The notes beneath the pieces are model-generated. The model was given only the letters and a program-made list of their open reading frames with translations, was not told the origin of the DNA and did not search any database. The translations under genes were made by a program, and so were the position numbers. Below are positions 23,528 through 31,217 of a stretch of DNA of 55,480 bases, piece after piece; positions within the stretch are counted from its first letter, which is position 1; each line of letters opens with the position of its first letter. Origin of the DNA: Oscillospiraceae bacterium. Its GTDB lineage: Bacteria > Bacillota > Clostridia > Saccharofermentanales > Saccharofermentanaceae. The stretch lies in NCBI GenBank assembly GCA_902788505.1, contig CADAKH010000019.1:2791-58270 (forward strand), written 5' to 3'.

Positions 23528-25496
23528 TAAATCCAGTGCTCCCAATAAAAAAGTAGAAGCAGCACCCGCACCGGGCGGAAGACGCAGAGGCCCCGCTTCA
23601 ATGTCCCAGGTCATGGGATCCATGGGCAGCCTTAAGCGCGTAATTAAGATGTATATCAGGCAATTTCCCGTTCTCACATGGGTGATCGTTCTCTTCAACG
23701 TTTACAACGCTGTTGCTGCCGCTCTTCCTATGGTATTCCTTCAGAAAGTAACGGTAGTTATCGAAGAAACACTCGAATCAGGTGACTGGGAGAGTGCAAA
23801 GATAAAGATCATATCTTTCCTTATTCCGCTCATCTGCATTTATGCCGGAGCTGCCATCGTAAGCATCATACAGAGCCAGCTCATGGCGTATATGACACAG
23901 AAGTTCCTGCACAAGCTCAGGACCGATCTTTTCAACAAGATGCAGACACTGCCTCTCAGGTATTTCGATACGCATAAGCACGGCGACATCATGAGCCACT
24001 ATACGAACGATATCGATACTCTGAGACAGCTTGTATCAATGGCTATTCCCACAATCATCAGAGCGGGCGTAGTCGTTATAACGGTTTTTGTAACCATGCT
24101 CCGTTACAGCATCTGGCTGACTTTGATCATGATATTAGGAATCATTGCCATGATGTTTGCCACAGGCAAAGTCGGCGCAGGTTCAGCAAAGTACTTTATC
24201 AGACAGCAGAAGGCCGTTGCTGCGACTGAAGGATTCATTCAGGAGATCATGAACGGCCAGAAGGTCGTCAAAGTATTCAACCACGAGGAAAAGGTCACAG
24301 AGGAATTCAACAGGCTCAATACGGGTCTTGCTGAAGACAGCGGAAAAGCAAATACTTACGCAAACATTTTAGCGCCCATCATTGGCAATATCGGAAACAT
24401 CATCTATGTTCTTCTTGCCGTAGGCGGTGGCCTGATGACTGTATTAGGCGTCGTAAACATTTCTTTCTCCGGTCTTCCTATGGGAATCGACATCATCGTT
24501 CCGTTCCTTAACGGAAGTAAGCAGTTCATGGGCAACATCAATCAGCTTACGATGCAGATGAATGCTATCGTTATGGCAGGTGCAGGTGCTCAGAGAATCT
24601 TTGATCTGCTTGATGAGGAACCTGAGACAGATAATGGTTATGTAACTCTCGTAAATGCGAACATCGCTCCTGACGGAACGATTACCGAGGCTGATCACCA
24701 GACAGGTCACTGGGCATGGAAGCATCCTCACAAGGCTGAGGGAACGATCACATATACAGAGCTCAAGGGTGATGTATTGCTTGATTCTGTAGATTTCGGA
24801 TATGTACCTGACAAGCAGGTTCTTTATGATGTATCCGTTTTCGCAAAGCCGGGCCAGAAGGTCGCATTTGTAGGTGCTACAGGTGCAGGTAAGACAACGA
24901 TCACCAATCTCATCAACCGTTTCTACGATATTGCTGACGGTAAGATCCGATATGACGGCATCAATGTCAACAAGATCGTGAAAAAGGACTTGAGAAGGTC
25001 TCTGGGACTCGTTCTCCAGGAGACAAACCTCTTTACCGGAACCGTTATGGAGAATATCCGTTACGGCAGACTTGATGCAACTGATGATGAGTGCAGGGAA
25101 GCAGCCAAGCTTGCGGGTGCCGCCGACTTTATCGAGCGTCTCCCGGGCGGTTATGACACGATGCTTAACAATAATGGTGCGAACCTGTCACAAGGTCAGA
25201 GACAGCTCATTGCAATTGCCAGGGCAGCAGTTGCCAATCCACCTGTAATGATCATGGACGAGGCTACATCCTCCATTGATACGCGTACGGAGGCGATCGT
25301 CCAGCGCGGTATGGACAAGCTCATGGAAGGCCGTACGGTATTTGTTATCGCTCACCGTCTTTCAACTGTCATGAACTCTGATGTTATCATGGTTTTGGAT
25401 CACGGCAGGATCATCGAGCGCGGTTCTCACGAGCAGCTGATCGCAGAGAAGGGCACATACTATCAGCTCTATACCGGTGCATTCGAGCTCGAGTGA
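23520..25496 (+). CDS. heterodimeric ABC exporter, catalytic subunit
   Basis: Partner half-transporter, 658 residues. A 35-residue Lys/Pro/Arg-rich cytosolic N terminus precedes six helices. The ATPase domain is canonical: Walker A GATGAGKTT, signature LSQGQRQLIAIARA, Walker B VMIMDEATSS with catalytic Glu, H-loop FVIAHRLST. An insertion of about 50 residues lies between the transmembrane domain and the NBD (NIAPDGTITEADHQTGHWAW), also seen in other clostridial YheH/BmrD-like subunits. Start at 23520 fits AGGGAGGA just upstream; the frame is open a little further within the preceding gene. Confidence 0.93.
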   Translation: MSNKSSAPNKKVEAAPAPGGRRRGPASMSQVMGSMGSLKRVIKMYIRQFPVLTWVIVLFNVYNAVAAALPMVFLQKVTVVIEETLESGDWESAKIKIISFLIPLICIYAGAAIVSIIQSQLMAYMTQKFLHKLRTDLFNKMQTLPLRYFDTHKHGDIMSHYTNDIDTLRQLVSMAIPTIIRAGVVVITVFVTMLRYSIWLTLIMILGIIAMMFATGKVGAGSAKYFIRQQKAVAATEGFIQEIMNGQKVVKVFNHEEKVTEEFNRLNTGLAEDSGKANTYANILAPIIGNIGNIIYVLLAVGGGLMTVLGVVNISFSGLPMGIDIIVPFLNGSKQFMGNINQLTMQMNAIVMAGAGAQRIFDLLDEEPETDNGYVTLVNANIAPDGTITEADHQTGHWAWKHPHKAEGTITYTELKGDVLLDSVDFGYVPDKQVLYDVSVFAKPGQKVAFVGATGAGKTTITNLINRFYDIADGKIRYDGINVNKIVKKDLRRSLGLVLQETNLFTGTVMENIRYGRLDATDDECREAAKLAGAADFIERLPGGYDTMLNNNGANLSQGQRQLIAIARAAVANPPVMIMDEATSSIDTRTEAIVQRGMDKLMEGRTVFVIAHRLSTVMNSDVIMVLDHGRIIERGSHEQLIAEKGTYYQLYTGAFELE

Positions 25497-25613
25497 TATT
25501 GCTATGCTCGCTTAGGTCCTCCGCGCTTCGCTTGTGCGGAATCGCTCGCATAATCAATCACTCTCGCTGCAGGCAGGAAAAATAAAGTGATGCAAAAACT
25601 TATTTCAATTATT

Positions 25614-25645
25614 AAGAGGTTGGCTCAGAAATGAGGCAACCTCTT
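25614..25645 (+). terminator. intrinsic terminator of the ABC exporter operon
   Basis: Hairpin with arms AAGAGGTTG and CAACCTCTT plus inner CTCA/TGAG pairs, followed by TGTTT. About 120 nt past the exporter stop; the intervening stretch holds only GC-rich imperfect palindromes and no visible gene. Confidence 0.75.
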
Positions 25646-25673
25646 TGTTTACTCGCGCAGGACCCTATCGGAG

Positions 25674-25682
25674 TGTTATAAT
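25674..25682 (+). promoter_or_regulatory. extended -10 promoter of the lipoprotein gene
   Basis: TGTTATAAT: perfect TATAAT (25677-25682) with the TGn extension and no clear -35, 48 nt before the start codon. Confidence 0.6.
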
Positions 25683-25730
25683 CAAAAAACAATGACAAAG
25701 GGATAGATTGTAAATAAAGGAATAGAAAAC

Positions 25731-26624
25731 ATGAAAAAGCACTTACCGATAATTTTACTGATCTCTGCTATTTCATTATTGCTCTGTTCATGTAATACGC
25801 CGGGTAACAGTAATGTCTTTGATGACGACGATCCGACGGTACCGACAACCGAGAGCACACTGCCTGATTACACTGTAGCAAGATCGCCTCACCATGACCT
25901 TTCCAGAGTTGATACCACCGAGAATTTCGGAACAGTGGATCTAAGCTATAGAGATCCGTGGGGAGCATATCAGAATCTCCGCATGGCGCATGGAACGATC
26001 CACAATTATTTCTCGTATTACACACTCGATGGTTCGGACAGAAGAGTCAATGAGAACCTGAGTGACACATCCGCAATAAGCAGACCTACAGTATTGGAGT
26101 ATCCTGCTGATGAAGACGGATATGTAATCTATGAAGTTACATATACGCAGATGTTCCCGATCGGCTCCAAAGAACCTGCTTACGGCAGTTATTACACGTC
26201 TTTCTTCTCATACCACGGTGTAGGTTATCTCGATTACTATACCGGTCAGATCTTTCCTGTAATCAACATGTCCTCACAGATCGACAGTTTCAGCGTTACA
26301 GGACAGGTGATCTGGGAAGGTAAGACTTATGATATGTCCTACTATGAGTTCCGCGAGACTGAATGGCTGGAAAGCAATACAGAGGAAATAGACAGCAATA
26401 CCATCGTAAGAAGAGAGTTGGTAAAGATCACATCCACCTCATACTTCATCGTTCCAAAGGGATACGACGGAATCGTCATGTTTGTTTATGTTGCAGATGA
26501 TACCGGAACACCTATTGAGCAGGTTCTCGCAGAGAATAATCCGTATTTCACCGGAGCCGAACAGTTCGGAGACGATGAGAATCCTGACGATTATGTCTTT
26601 ATAGGAATCCAGGCGCCTGAGTAA
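25731..26624 (+). CDS. predicted lipoprotein of unknown function
   Basis: 297 residues. Signal peptide MKKHLPIILLISAISLLL with lipobox LCSC (Cys21), then a Ser/Thr/Asp-rich spacer typical of a surface lipoprotein. The mature domain is rich in Tyr, Asp and aromatic strands (YGSYYTSFFSYHGVGYLDYYTGQ), suggesting a beta fold; I recognise no family. AGGAAT lies 7 nt before the ATG. It has its own promoter and converges on the SCIFF maturase gene with a 13-nt gap. Confidence 0.8.
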   Translation: MKKHLPIILLISAISLLLCSCNTPGNSNVFDDDDPTVPTTESTLPDYTVARSPHHDLSRVDTTENFGTVDLSYRDPWGAYQNLRMAHGTIHNYFSYYTLDGSDRRVNENLSDTSAISRPTVLEYPADEDGYVIYEVTYTQMFPIGSKEPAYGSYYTSFFSYHGVGYLDYYTGQIFPVINMSSQIDSFSVTGQVIWEGKTYDMSYYEFRETEWLESNTEEIDSNTIVRRELVKITSTSYFIVPKGYDGIVMFVYVADDTGTPIEQVLAENNPYFTGAEQFGDDENPDDYVFIGIQAPE

Positions 26625-26637
26625 TCGCTGACAGTAT

Positions 26638-28020
26638 TCAGGACTCTTTGCCGGGCTGCTCCAGACCGGATGTAAGGAGTTTTACTGCAATGGCGCACTC
26701 GATCCTCTTGCGGAATATATCACAGCCCATCTCATAGATGCCGTTAATATCACCTGATGCGTGATATGAGTTGGCAGCGCATCCGCCGGAACAGTAGAGC
26801 TTGGCCCAGCAGTCCTTACACTCGGGACGGCTGTAGGCGTTGCATGAAGCGAACTTGTCCTGGAGCTCGAGATTCTGTACACCATCGTAAATTGTACCCA
26901 TCTTATATGCTTCGTCGCCGACGAACTGATGGCAGGGATAGAGATCACCCCAGGGTGTAACAGCCAGGTATTCGGTTCCCGAACCGCATCCGGCGATCCT
27001 CTTGTAAATGCAGGGACCGCATGTGAGGTCGAGCATATAGTGGTAGAAGGTGAAAGGTCTGCCTTCGTTGTATCTTTCGACCATAAGTCTTGCGAGCTCT
27101 TCGTACTGTTCGAAGATGACCGGAAGGTCTTCCTTGGTAATAGCTGAAGGGCTTGAAGGATCCGTTACGACAGGTTCCATTGAGAGTTCGGTAAAGCCCA
27201 GATCGAGCATCTGCCTGATATCGTTCAGGAAGTCTGTGTTGTAGTGTGTGAAGGTGCCGCGCATGTAATAGCTGAGATTGCCTCTCTTGGCAACGAACTT
27301 CTGGAAATTCGGAACGATCCTGTCATAAGATCCGTTACCTGCGTAGTCAACACGGAAGCGGTCATGCACTTCCTTTCGGCCGTCTAAAGAGAGAACGACA
27401 TTATGCATCTCTTTGTTAGCGAATTCAGTTACTTCGTCATCAAGAAGCACGCCGTTTGTTGTAAGTGTGAAACGGATATTCTTGTTGTGGAGCTTTTCCT
27501 GTTCTCTTCCGTATGCGACGAGCTTTTTGCAGACATCCCAGTTCATGAGAGGTTCGCCACCGAAAAAGTCTATATCAAGATTCTTATGGAAGCCTGAGTT
27601 CTCGATCAGGAAATCAATAGCGCGCTTGCCGACTTCATAGCTCATTACGGCGCGCTCACCGTGATACTTGCCCTGGCTTGCAAAACAGTAGGAGCAATTA
27701 AGGTTGCATGTGTGAGCAACATGAAGGCACAAAGCCTTGATTCTGATGTTCTTCTTTCTGAAGTCCTTGGCCAGGTGTTCATATTTGTCGGGAGCATAGA
27801 GCTTGCCTGCTGCCTTTAAGTCATCGATATCGGCAATACATTCTTCGGCATCTTCTTTGGAGATACCGTGTTTAGTGACAGCTTTTTCAATAACTGTTTC
27901 AGCCGGCTCGTTCTCATACCATTGGATCATGTCATAGGCGACTTTGTCGACCATGTGGATAGAGCCGGAATAGCAGTCAAGAACGATATTAAGACCGTCA
28001 AATTGGTAGCAGTGGATCAT
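26638..28020 (-). CDS. scfB: SCIFF peptide maturase, radical SAM/SPASM enzyme
   Basis: Radical SAM enzyme of 460 residues that installs Cys thioether crosslinks in the SCIFF peptide. An N-terminal RiPP-recognition-like region (about 1-90, GSIHMVDKVAYDMIQWY) is followed by the core CNLNCSYC motif (C105, C109, C112), FFGGEPLMNW and LSLDGRKEVHDRFR. The C-terminal SPASM domain is Cys-rich (CGPC, GCGSG, PCHQF, CKDCWAKLYCSGGCAAN) and would hold auxiliary [4Fe-4S] clusters. It lies directly downstream of the precursor gene on the same strand, behind a terminator hairpin. Length and motifs match the characterised Tte1186/CteB enzymes of this family. Confidence 0.95.
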   Translation of the reverse strand: MIHCYQFDGLNIVLDCYSGSIHMVDKVAYDMIQWYENEPAETVIEKAVTKHGISKEDAEECIADIDDLKAAGKLYAPDKYEHLAKDFRKKNIRIKALCLHVAHTCNLNCSYCFASQGKYHGERAVMSYEVGKRAIDFLIENSGFHKNLDIDFFGGEPLMNWDVCKKLVAYGREQEKLHNKNIRFTLTTNGVLLDDEVTEFANKEMHNVVLSLDGRKEVHDRFRVDYAGNGSYDRIVPNFQKFVAKRGNLSYYMRGTFTHYNTDFLNDIRQMLDLGFTELSMEPVVTDPSSPSAITKEDLPVIFEQYEELARLMVERYNEGRPFTFYHYMLDLTCGPCIYKRIAGCGSGTEYLAVTPWGDLYPCHQFVGDEAYKMGTIYDGVQNLELQDKFASCNAYSRPECKDCWAKLYCSGGCAANSYHASGDINGIYEMGCDIFRKRIECAIAVKLLTSGLEQPGKES

Positions 28021-28043
28021 GTAAACTCCCGTTTTTCATAAAA

Positions 28044-28069
28044 AAAGGTCCCACGCAAATGAGACCTTT
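28044..28069 (-). terminator. intrinsic terminator between SCIFF precursor and maturase
   Basis: Stem AAAGGTC / GACCTTT with further internal pairs; on the minus strand it ends in a T7 run. Placed between scfA and scfB, it would stop most transcripts after the short precursor gene and let a minority read on into the maturase. Confidence 0.8.
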
Positions 28070-28090
28070 AAGGTTCAAAATAAGTTAAGC

Positions 28091-28237
28091 TTATTTATTG
28101 AGCTGCTCGCAAGGCTGGTTAGCAACACCGCAAGATGTCTTGCATGCAGACTGGCAAGATGTCTGGCACTCGCCGCATCCGCCTTCCTTAGCTGACTTCT
28201 CGAGATCTCTTGTCTCAACTGTAACGATTCTTGTCAT
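28091..28237 (-). CDS. scfA: SCIFF ribosomal peptide precursor (six cysteines in forty-five)
   Basis: 48-residue ranthipeptide precursor. N-terminal leader MTRIVTVETRDLEKSA, then a core with six Cys in the spacing GGCGECQTSCQSACKTSCG...PCE, the near-invariant SCIFF pattern. Known maturases link a core Cys to the gamma carbon of a Thr, here probably in SACKTSC. GAGGGAGA lies 8 nt before the ATG at 28237; a 20-codon longer frame upstream lacks a ribosome binding site and overlaps the promoter. Ranthipeptides have been tied to quorum-like signalling in some clostridia; the role here is unproven. Confidence 0.95.
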   Translation of the reverse strand: MTRIVTVETRDLEKSAKEGGCGECQTSCQSACKTSCGVANQPCEQLNK

Positions 28238-28268
28238 AGTTATAATCTCCCTCGTTTTTGATACGTGA

Positions 28269-28297
28269 ATTATACTTTGAAGGACCCTGAACGTCAA
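28269..28297 (-). promoter_or_regulatory. strong sigma-A promoter of scfA
   Basis: Minus strand TTGACG (28297-28292), 17-nt spacer, perfect TATAAT (28274-28269), 32 nt before the scfA start. The -35 overlaps the end of the decarboxylase gene, so scfA is transcribed independently. Confidence 0.85.
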
Positions 28298-29679
28298 GGC
28301 AGAACGGGTATCAGACCTTTATATGTGCGCCCTCCGCCAAGCATGAGGTGAACATCGCCTCTTGTTAACACCCTGACAGTATCTTCAGTGATGACTTCGC
28401 CGGGCATAACGAGCGGGATTCCCGGAGGATAGCCGTAGATGAATTCTCCTGCAACCCTGCCTGTCGCATACTGAGGTTCGACTTCTTCACATAGAAGTCT
28501 TGATCTTGAAGCTTCCCTCAATGTCATCCTGAATCTCGGGAAAGGCCTTGCTATGAACCGGGATTCGACATACCCGCCGTCTAATGCATTATCAGTTGCG
28601 ATGACTGCATCGCAGAACCTTTTCATGGACTCGACTGTGTCACCTATACCTGTCATTGCTATGAGGTGTGAGGGGAAGCTCGCTTCACACTCGATATTGA
28701 ATGTTCCTCTTAAGTATTCGAAAAGCCTGTCTCCCATTCCAGTCAGGACAAACTTTGATCTTTCCCTTACAGGCGCCTGCCAGAGCCTGAAATTACGGAG
28801 TCCCGTAAGATTCTGCTCAGCATAGGAGATGGCATCTTCCCATGGTCTCAGAAGCTCAGGAGCCTTGGAACTGAGTTTGGCAAGGCACTTGGAGACCTCG
28901 CCCAGCAAGACATATGAAGGGCTTGAGGATTCAAAGATATCAAGGCCCCTTCTTATAAGTGATTCTTCGATGGGACAGCCTTCGGCACGGAGCATCACTG
29001 CCGTCTGTGTCGGTGATGAGAGTGTTTTATGAAGGCTCTTGATCACAAGATCGCCTTTGGCATCAGGTCCGAAGAAACTGTCGTCCAAACCGAGATGCGC
29101 GCCGTGAGCACAGTCAGTGATGAGGACCGCATCGTATTTTCTGGTTATGCGGAAGATCTCATCGGTGTCAGAGATAACACCTTCATAAGTAGGTGAAGTG
29201 ATGATGACGGTCTTGACCGACGGATCTCTTGCAAGAACGCGCTCGATATCAGAAGGAGAGACATGACCTGCAAAAGGAAGTCCGATGTCAAATGCGGGCA
29301 TGAGCGGAACAATAGTGCTGCCTGTAAGTTCAAGTGCGTTCCATACTGCCAGATGACAGTTCATTGCAGTAAGGATTTTCGCATCCGGATTAAGGATGGA
29401 TGCACACCAGATGGCAGCAAGGATAAGTGCGGAAGATCCGTTTACTGACAGGAAAGCATTCTGTGCCTTCCAGATGGACGCCGCGCAGTCTTCCATATCT
29501 TTAAGAAGCCCTGAAGGAGCATGGAGGTTATCGAATCCTCCGATCTCGGTTATATCACGCATAAATGCGGGTGAGACAAAATCCGGATTGCGCTTGCCGC
29601 CCGGCATATGCATAGGCAGCGGATCCGTACCCAAATAGAGCTTTAATGCCGCTCCGAGTCTGTCATTATCGTATTTCAT
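28294..29679 (-). CDS. Orn/Lys/Arg decarboxylase-family PLP enzyme
   Basis: Fold-type I PLP enzyme of 461 residues related to the YaaO/SpeA-like decarboxylases. PMHMPGGKRNPDF is the N-terminal family mark; VITDCAHGAHLG holds the PLP-pyridine Asp; SLHKTLSSPTQTAVML holds the Schiff-base Lys; the C-terminal domain includes YPPGIPLVMPGE. Shorter than the 700-residue inducible decarboxylases, it lacks the N-terminal wing domain. Likely makes cadaverine, agmatine or putrescine; substrate not resolvable. Start 29679 chosen because GGAAGG lies 8 nt upstream. B. subtilis has the homologous yaaO beside recR-holB genes, and here too the dnaX-recR cluster is nearby. Confidence 0.9.
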   Translation of the reverse strand: MKYDNDRLGAALKLYLGTDPLPMHMPGGKRNPDFVSPAFMRDITEIGGFDNLHAPSGLLKDMEDCAASIWKAQNAFLSVNGSSALILAAIWCASILNPDAKILTAMNCHLAVWNALELTGSTIVPLMPAFDIGLPFAGHVSPSDIERVLARDPSVKTVIITSPTYEGVISDTDEIFRITRKYDAVLITDCAHGAHLGLDDSFFGPDAKGDLVIKSLHKTLSSPTQTAVMLRAEGCPIEESLIRRGLDIFESSSPSYVLLGEVSKCLAKLSSKAPELLRPWEDAISYAEQNLTGLRNFRLWQAPVRERSKFVLTGMGDRLFEYLRGTFNIECEASFPSHLIAMTGIGDTVESMKRFCDAVIATDNALDGGYVESRFIARPFPRFRMTLREASRSRLLCEEVEPQYATGRVAGEFIYGYPPGIPLVMPGEVITEDTVRVLTRGDVHLMLGGGRTYKGLIPVLP

Positions 29680-29728
29680 AAGAGTGCCTTCCTTTGAATT
29701 AAGGTAACACAAATAATAACTATAAAAA

Positions 29729-29758
29729 AGCGGTTGCCCCTTTTAAGAGACAACCGCT
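29729..29758 (-). terminator. intrinsic terminator of the zinc-ribbon/HD-like gene
   Basis: Stem AGCGGTTG / CAACCGCT with a 14-nt loop and a T6 run on the minus strand, 22 nt past the stop codon. Confidence 0.85.
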
Positions 29759-29780
29759 GAAAGCTCAATTAGGATTGCAA

Positions 29781-30623
29781 TCAGGGATTGATTACTGTGA
29801 AGCTGTAGCCTGATACAACATCGGAATCCTCATAGATTGTCTTCTGCATCTGAAGAGCAGTGGAGAGAAGAAGTGTATAAGGTGAGAGCTTGCCGCCGAG
29901 AAGTTCAACATCAGAACCATAGCTGATAGCCTGTGCTTCATCGTCTGAAAGCAGCATGTACTGTGAAACGAGGAAGAGAGATCTTACGCCAACGTTCATA
30001 TGAACGAGCTTGTTGTTGATGGAGTAAGTAGGGGTGGAGCTTGAAGAAGAGCCTGAAAGTCTGCTGCTGAAGGAAAGACCCAATGTGGATGTTGTTCCTA
30101 AAGAGCTTGTCTCTTCCTGGATGAAGAGAGGCTTGCCTTCGATACCGACCTTACCTACTTCGTGGAAGAGAGCAATGATGATTGCTGACTCTTCGTCGAG
30201 CTGAGGCATAATAGTATCCTTGATTCTAAGGAGCTGCTTAGCAACTGCAACGCTTCTGATGAGAAGACCCTTCTCGCAAGCGAGAGGTCCCTTGATCTCT
30301 GCGGGAGCTGTGAGCCAGGAAGTTCTGTTCTCGAGGAAATCGATAAAGTGATCGAATTCGGTCTTTCTCTTAACGATAGCTGCCTTGAGCTGCTCATAAA
30401 GAGTGTCAACGTTGTCCTTGTTTACTTCGATCATCGGCATAATGCCGGCAACCTTATCGGACTTGCCTGTAGCTGCTGCTGAAACAGCTGCTGCCTGAGG
30501 AGTAACTACAGCTGCATCATTGCCGCCTGCACTCTCGTCTGCTGATGTGAATGTATACTTACACTTAGGACATCTGATAGCCTGATTGGCAATGACCATA
30601 CCGCAATCGGGACATTTCTTCAT
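29781..30623 (-). CDS. zinc-ribbon protein with degenerate HD-like domain
   Basis: 280 residues. A short zinc ribbon (C4, C7, C18, C21: CPDCGMVIANQAIRCPKC) is followed by an Ala-rich linker (30-60) and an alpha-helical domain. IIIALFHEVGKVGIEGKP (H154, E155) looks like the HDxGKxG motif of HD phosphohydrolases, but with Glu for the catalytic Asp. The earlier helix where HD proteins carry a His reads LLIRSVAVAKQLL, without it. So it is probably not a standard phosphohydrolase. A Ser-rich loop (about 176-195) follows. Start 30623 chosen because AGGAGGT lies 7 nt upstream and inside any longer frame. Function unknown. Confidence 0.75.
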   Translation of the reverse strand: MKKCPDCGMVIANQAIRCPKCKYTFTSADESAGGNDAAVVTPQAAAVSAAATGKSDKVAGIMPMIEVNKDNVDTLYEQLKAAIVKRKTEFDHFIDFLENRTSWLTAPAEIKGPLACEKGLLIRSVAVAKQLLRIKDTIMPQLDEESAIIIALFHEVGKVGIEGKPLFIQEETSSLGTTSTLGLSFSSRLSGSSSSSTPTYSINNKLVHMNVGVRSLFLVSQYMLLSDDEAQAISYGSDVELLGGKLSPYTLLLSTALQMQKTIYEDSDVVSGYSFTVINP

Positions 30624-30682
30624 GGTGGTGACCTCCTGTTTCACGGATGCTCACGCGAATCCGCAAATATAATTTCCATTTC

Positions 30683-30711
30683 ATTTTACAACTTGATTTT
30701 TACAGTTTCAA
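30683..30711 (-). promoter_or_regulatory. sigma-A promoter of the zinc-ribbon/HD-like gene
   Basis: Minus strand TTGAAA (30711-30706), 17-nt spacer, TAAAAT (30688-30683), 60 nt before the start codon. Confidence 0.7.
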
Positions 30712-30762
30712 TAAGAAAACAGTCTTTTGTTTAAAGTATTATGTCTAATTTGCAAAAAATAA

Positions 30763-30813
30763 AAGACACTGACGAGGGGGTGTCAGTGTCTTAAGGAGGG
30801 TGTTATGAAGTAA
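30763..30813 (+). promoter_or_regulatory. hairpin and two-codon minigene in a leader
   Basis: An 11-bp stem AAGACACTGAC / GTCAGTGTCTT (30763-30773 with 30782-30792) is followed directly by AAGGAGGG and ATG AAG TAA (30805-30813), a Met-Lys minigene with a near-perfect ribosome binding site. Its TAA merges into TAAGGAA, the ribosome binding site of the next gene. Confidence 0.5.
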
Positions 30814-30825
30814 GGAACAATTACT

Positions 30826-31194
30826 TTGAACAACCATATCTTACCATGCCAAATGTTTACTTTAAGATTCAAAAAAGGCAAAATAGTGGCAAAGAAATTT
30901 AAATTAAGGCATCCCGGGAGGATTTGCATCTTGAAGCTTGAAGGCAGGCTTTTTGTGGCCAACAGAATGACCGAGATAAAAGAGGTTACTACAGAGGATA
31001 AGGATTTCTCTTATTCCAAGCGTCTTGAGAAGGCTCTGGTCGAGCTTTGCAGACAGATGGATATTCCCGTGCCCATGTGGATGAAGAAGAATACAAAGGA
31101 ATTTGCCGCTTTCGGACAGACGATCTTCTTCCGCGAGCAGTATACGGAGCAGGTCAGGTTTGACCGTTTTCAGATCCGGGTCATAGAAGGCTGA
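30826..31194 (+). CDS. small conserved-looking protein of unknown function
   Basis: 122 residues from TTG at 30826, which has AAGGAA 8 nt upstream. An alternative GTG at 30886 (VAKKFKLRHPGRICIL) would give about 102 residues and may be the true start, since the first 20 residues look non-conserved. The sequence is basic, with YSKRLEKALVELCRQMDIPVPMW and a C-terminal VRFDRFQIRVIEG; no family recognised, though similar short proteins seem common in Clostridia. Soluble, no signal peptide. It lies 23 nt ahead of the flavoprotein gene, likely co-transcribed. Confidence 0.7.
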   Translation: MNNHILPCQMFTLRFKKGKIVAKKFKLRHPGRICILKLEGRLFVANRMTEIKEVTTEDKDFSYSKRLEKALVELCRQMDIPVPMWMKKNTKEFAAFGQTIFFREQYTEQVRFDRFQIRVIEG

Positions 31195-31217
31195 TCCTTA
31201 TCAACTGAGGTTTTCAA

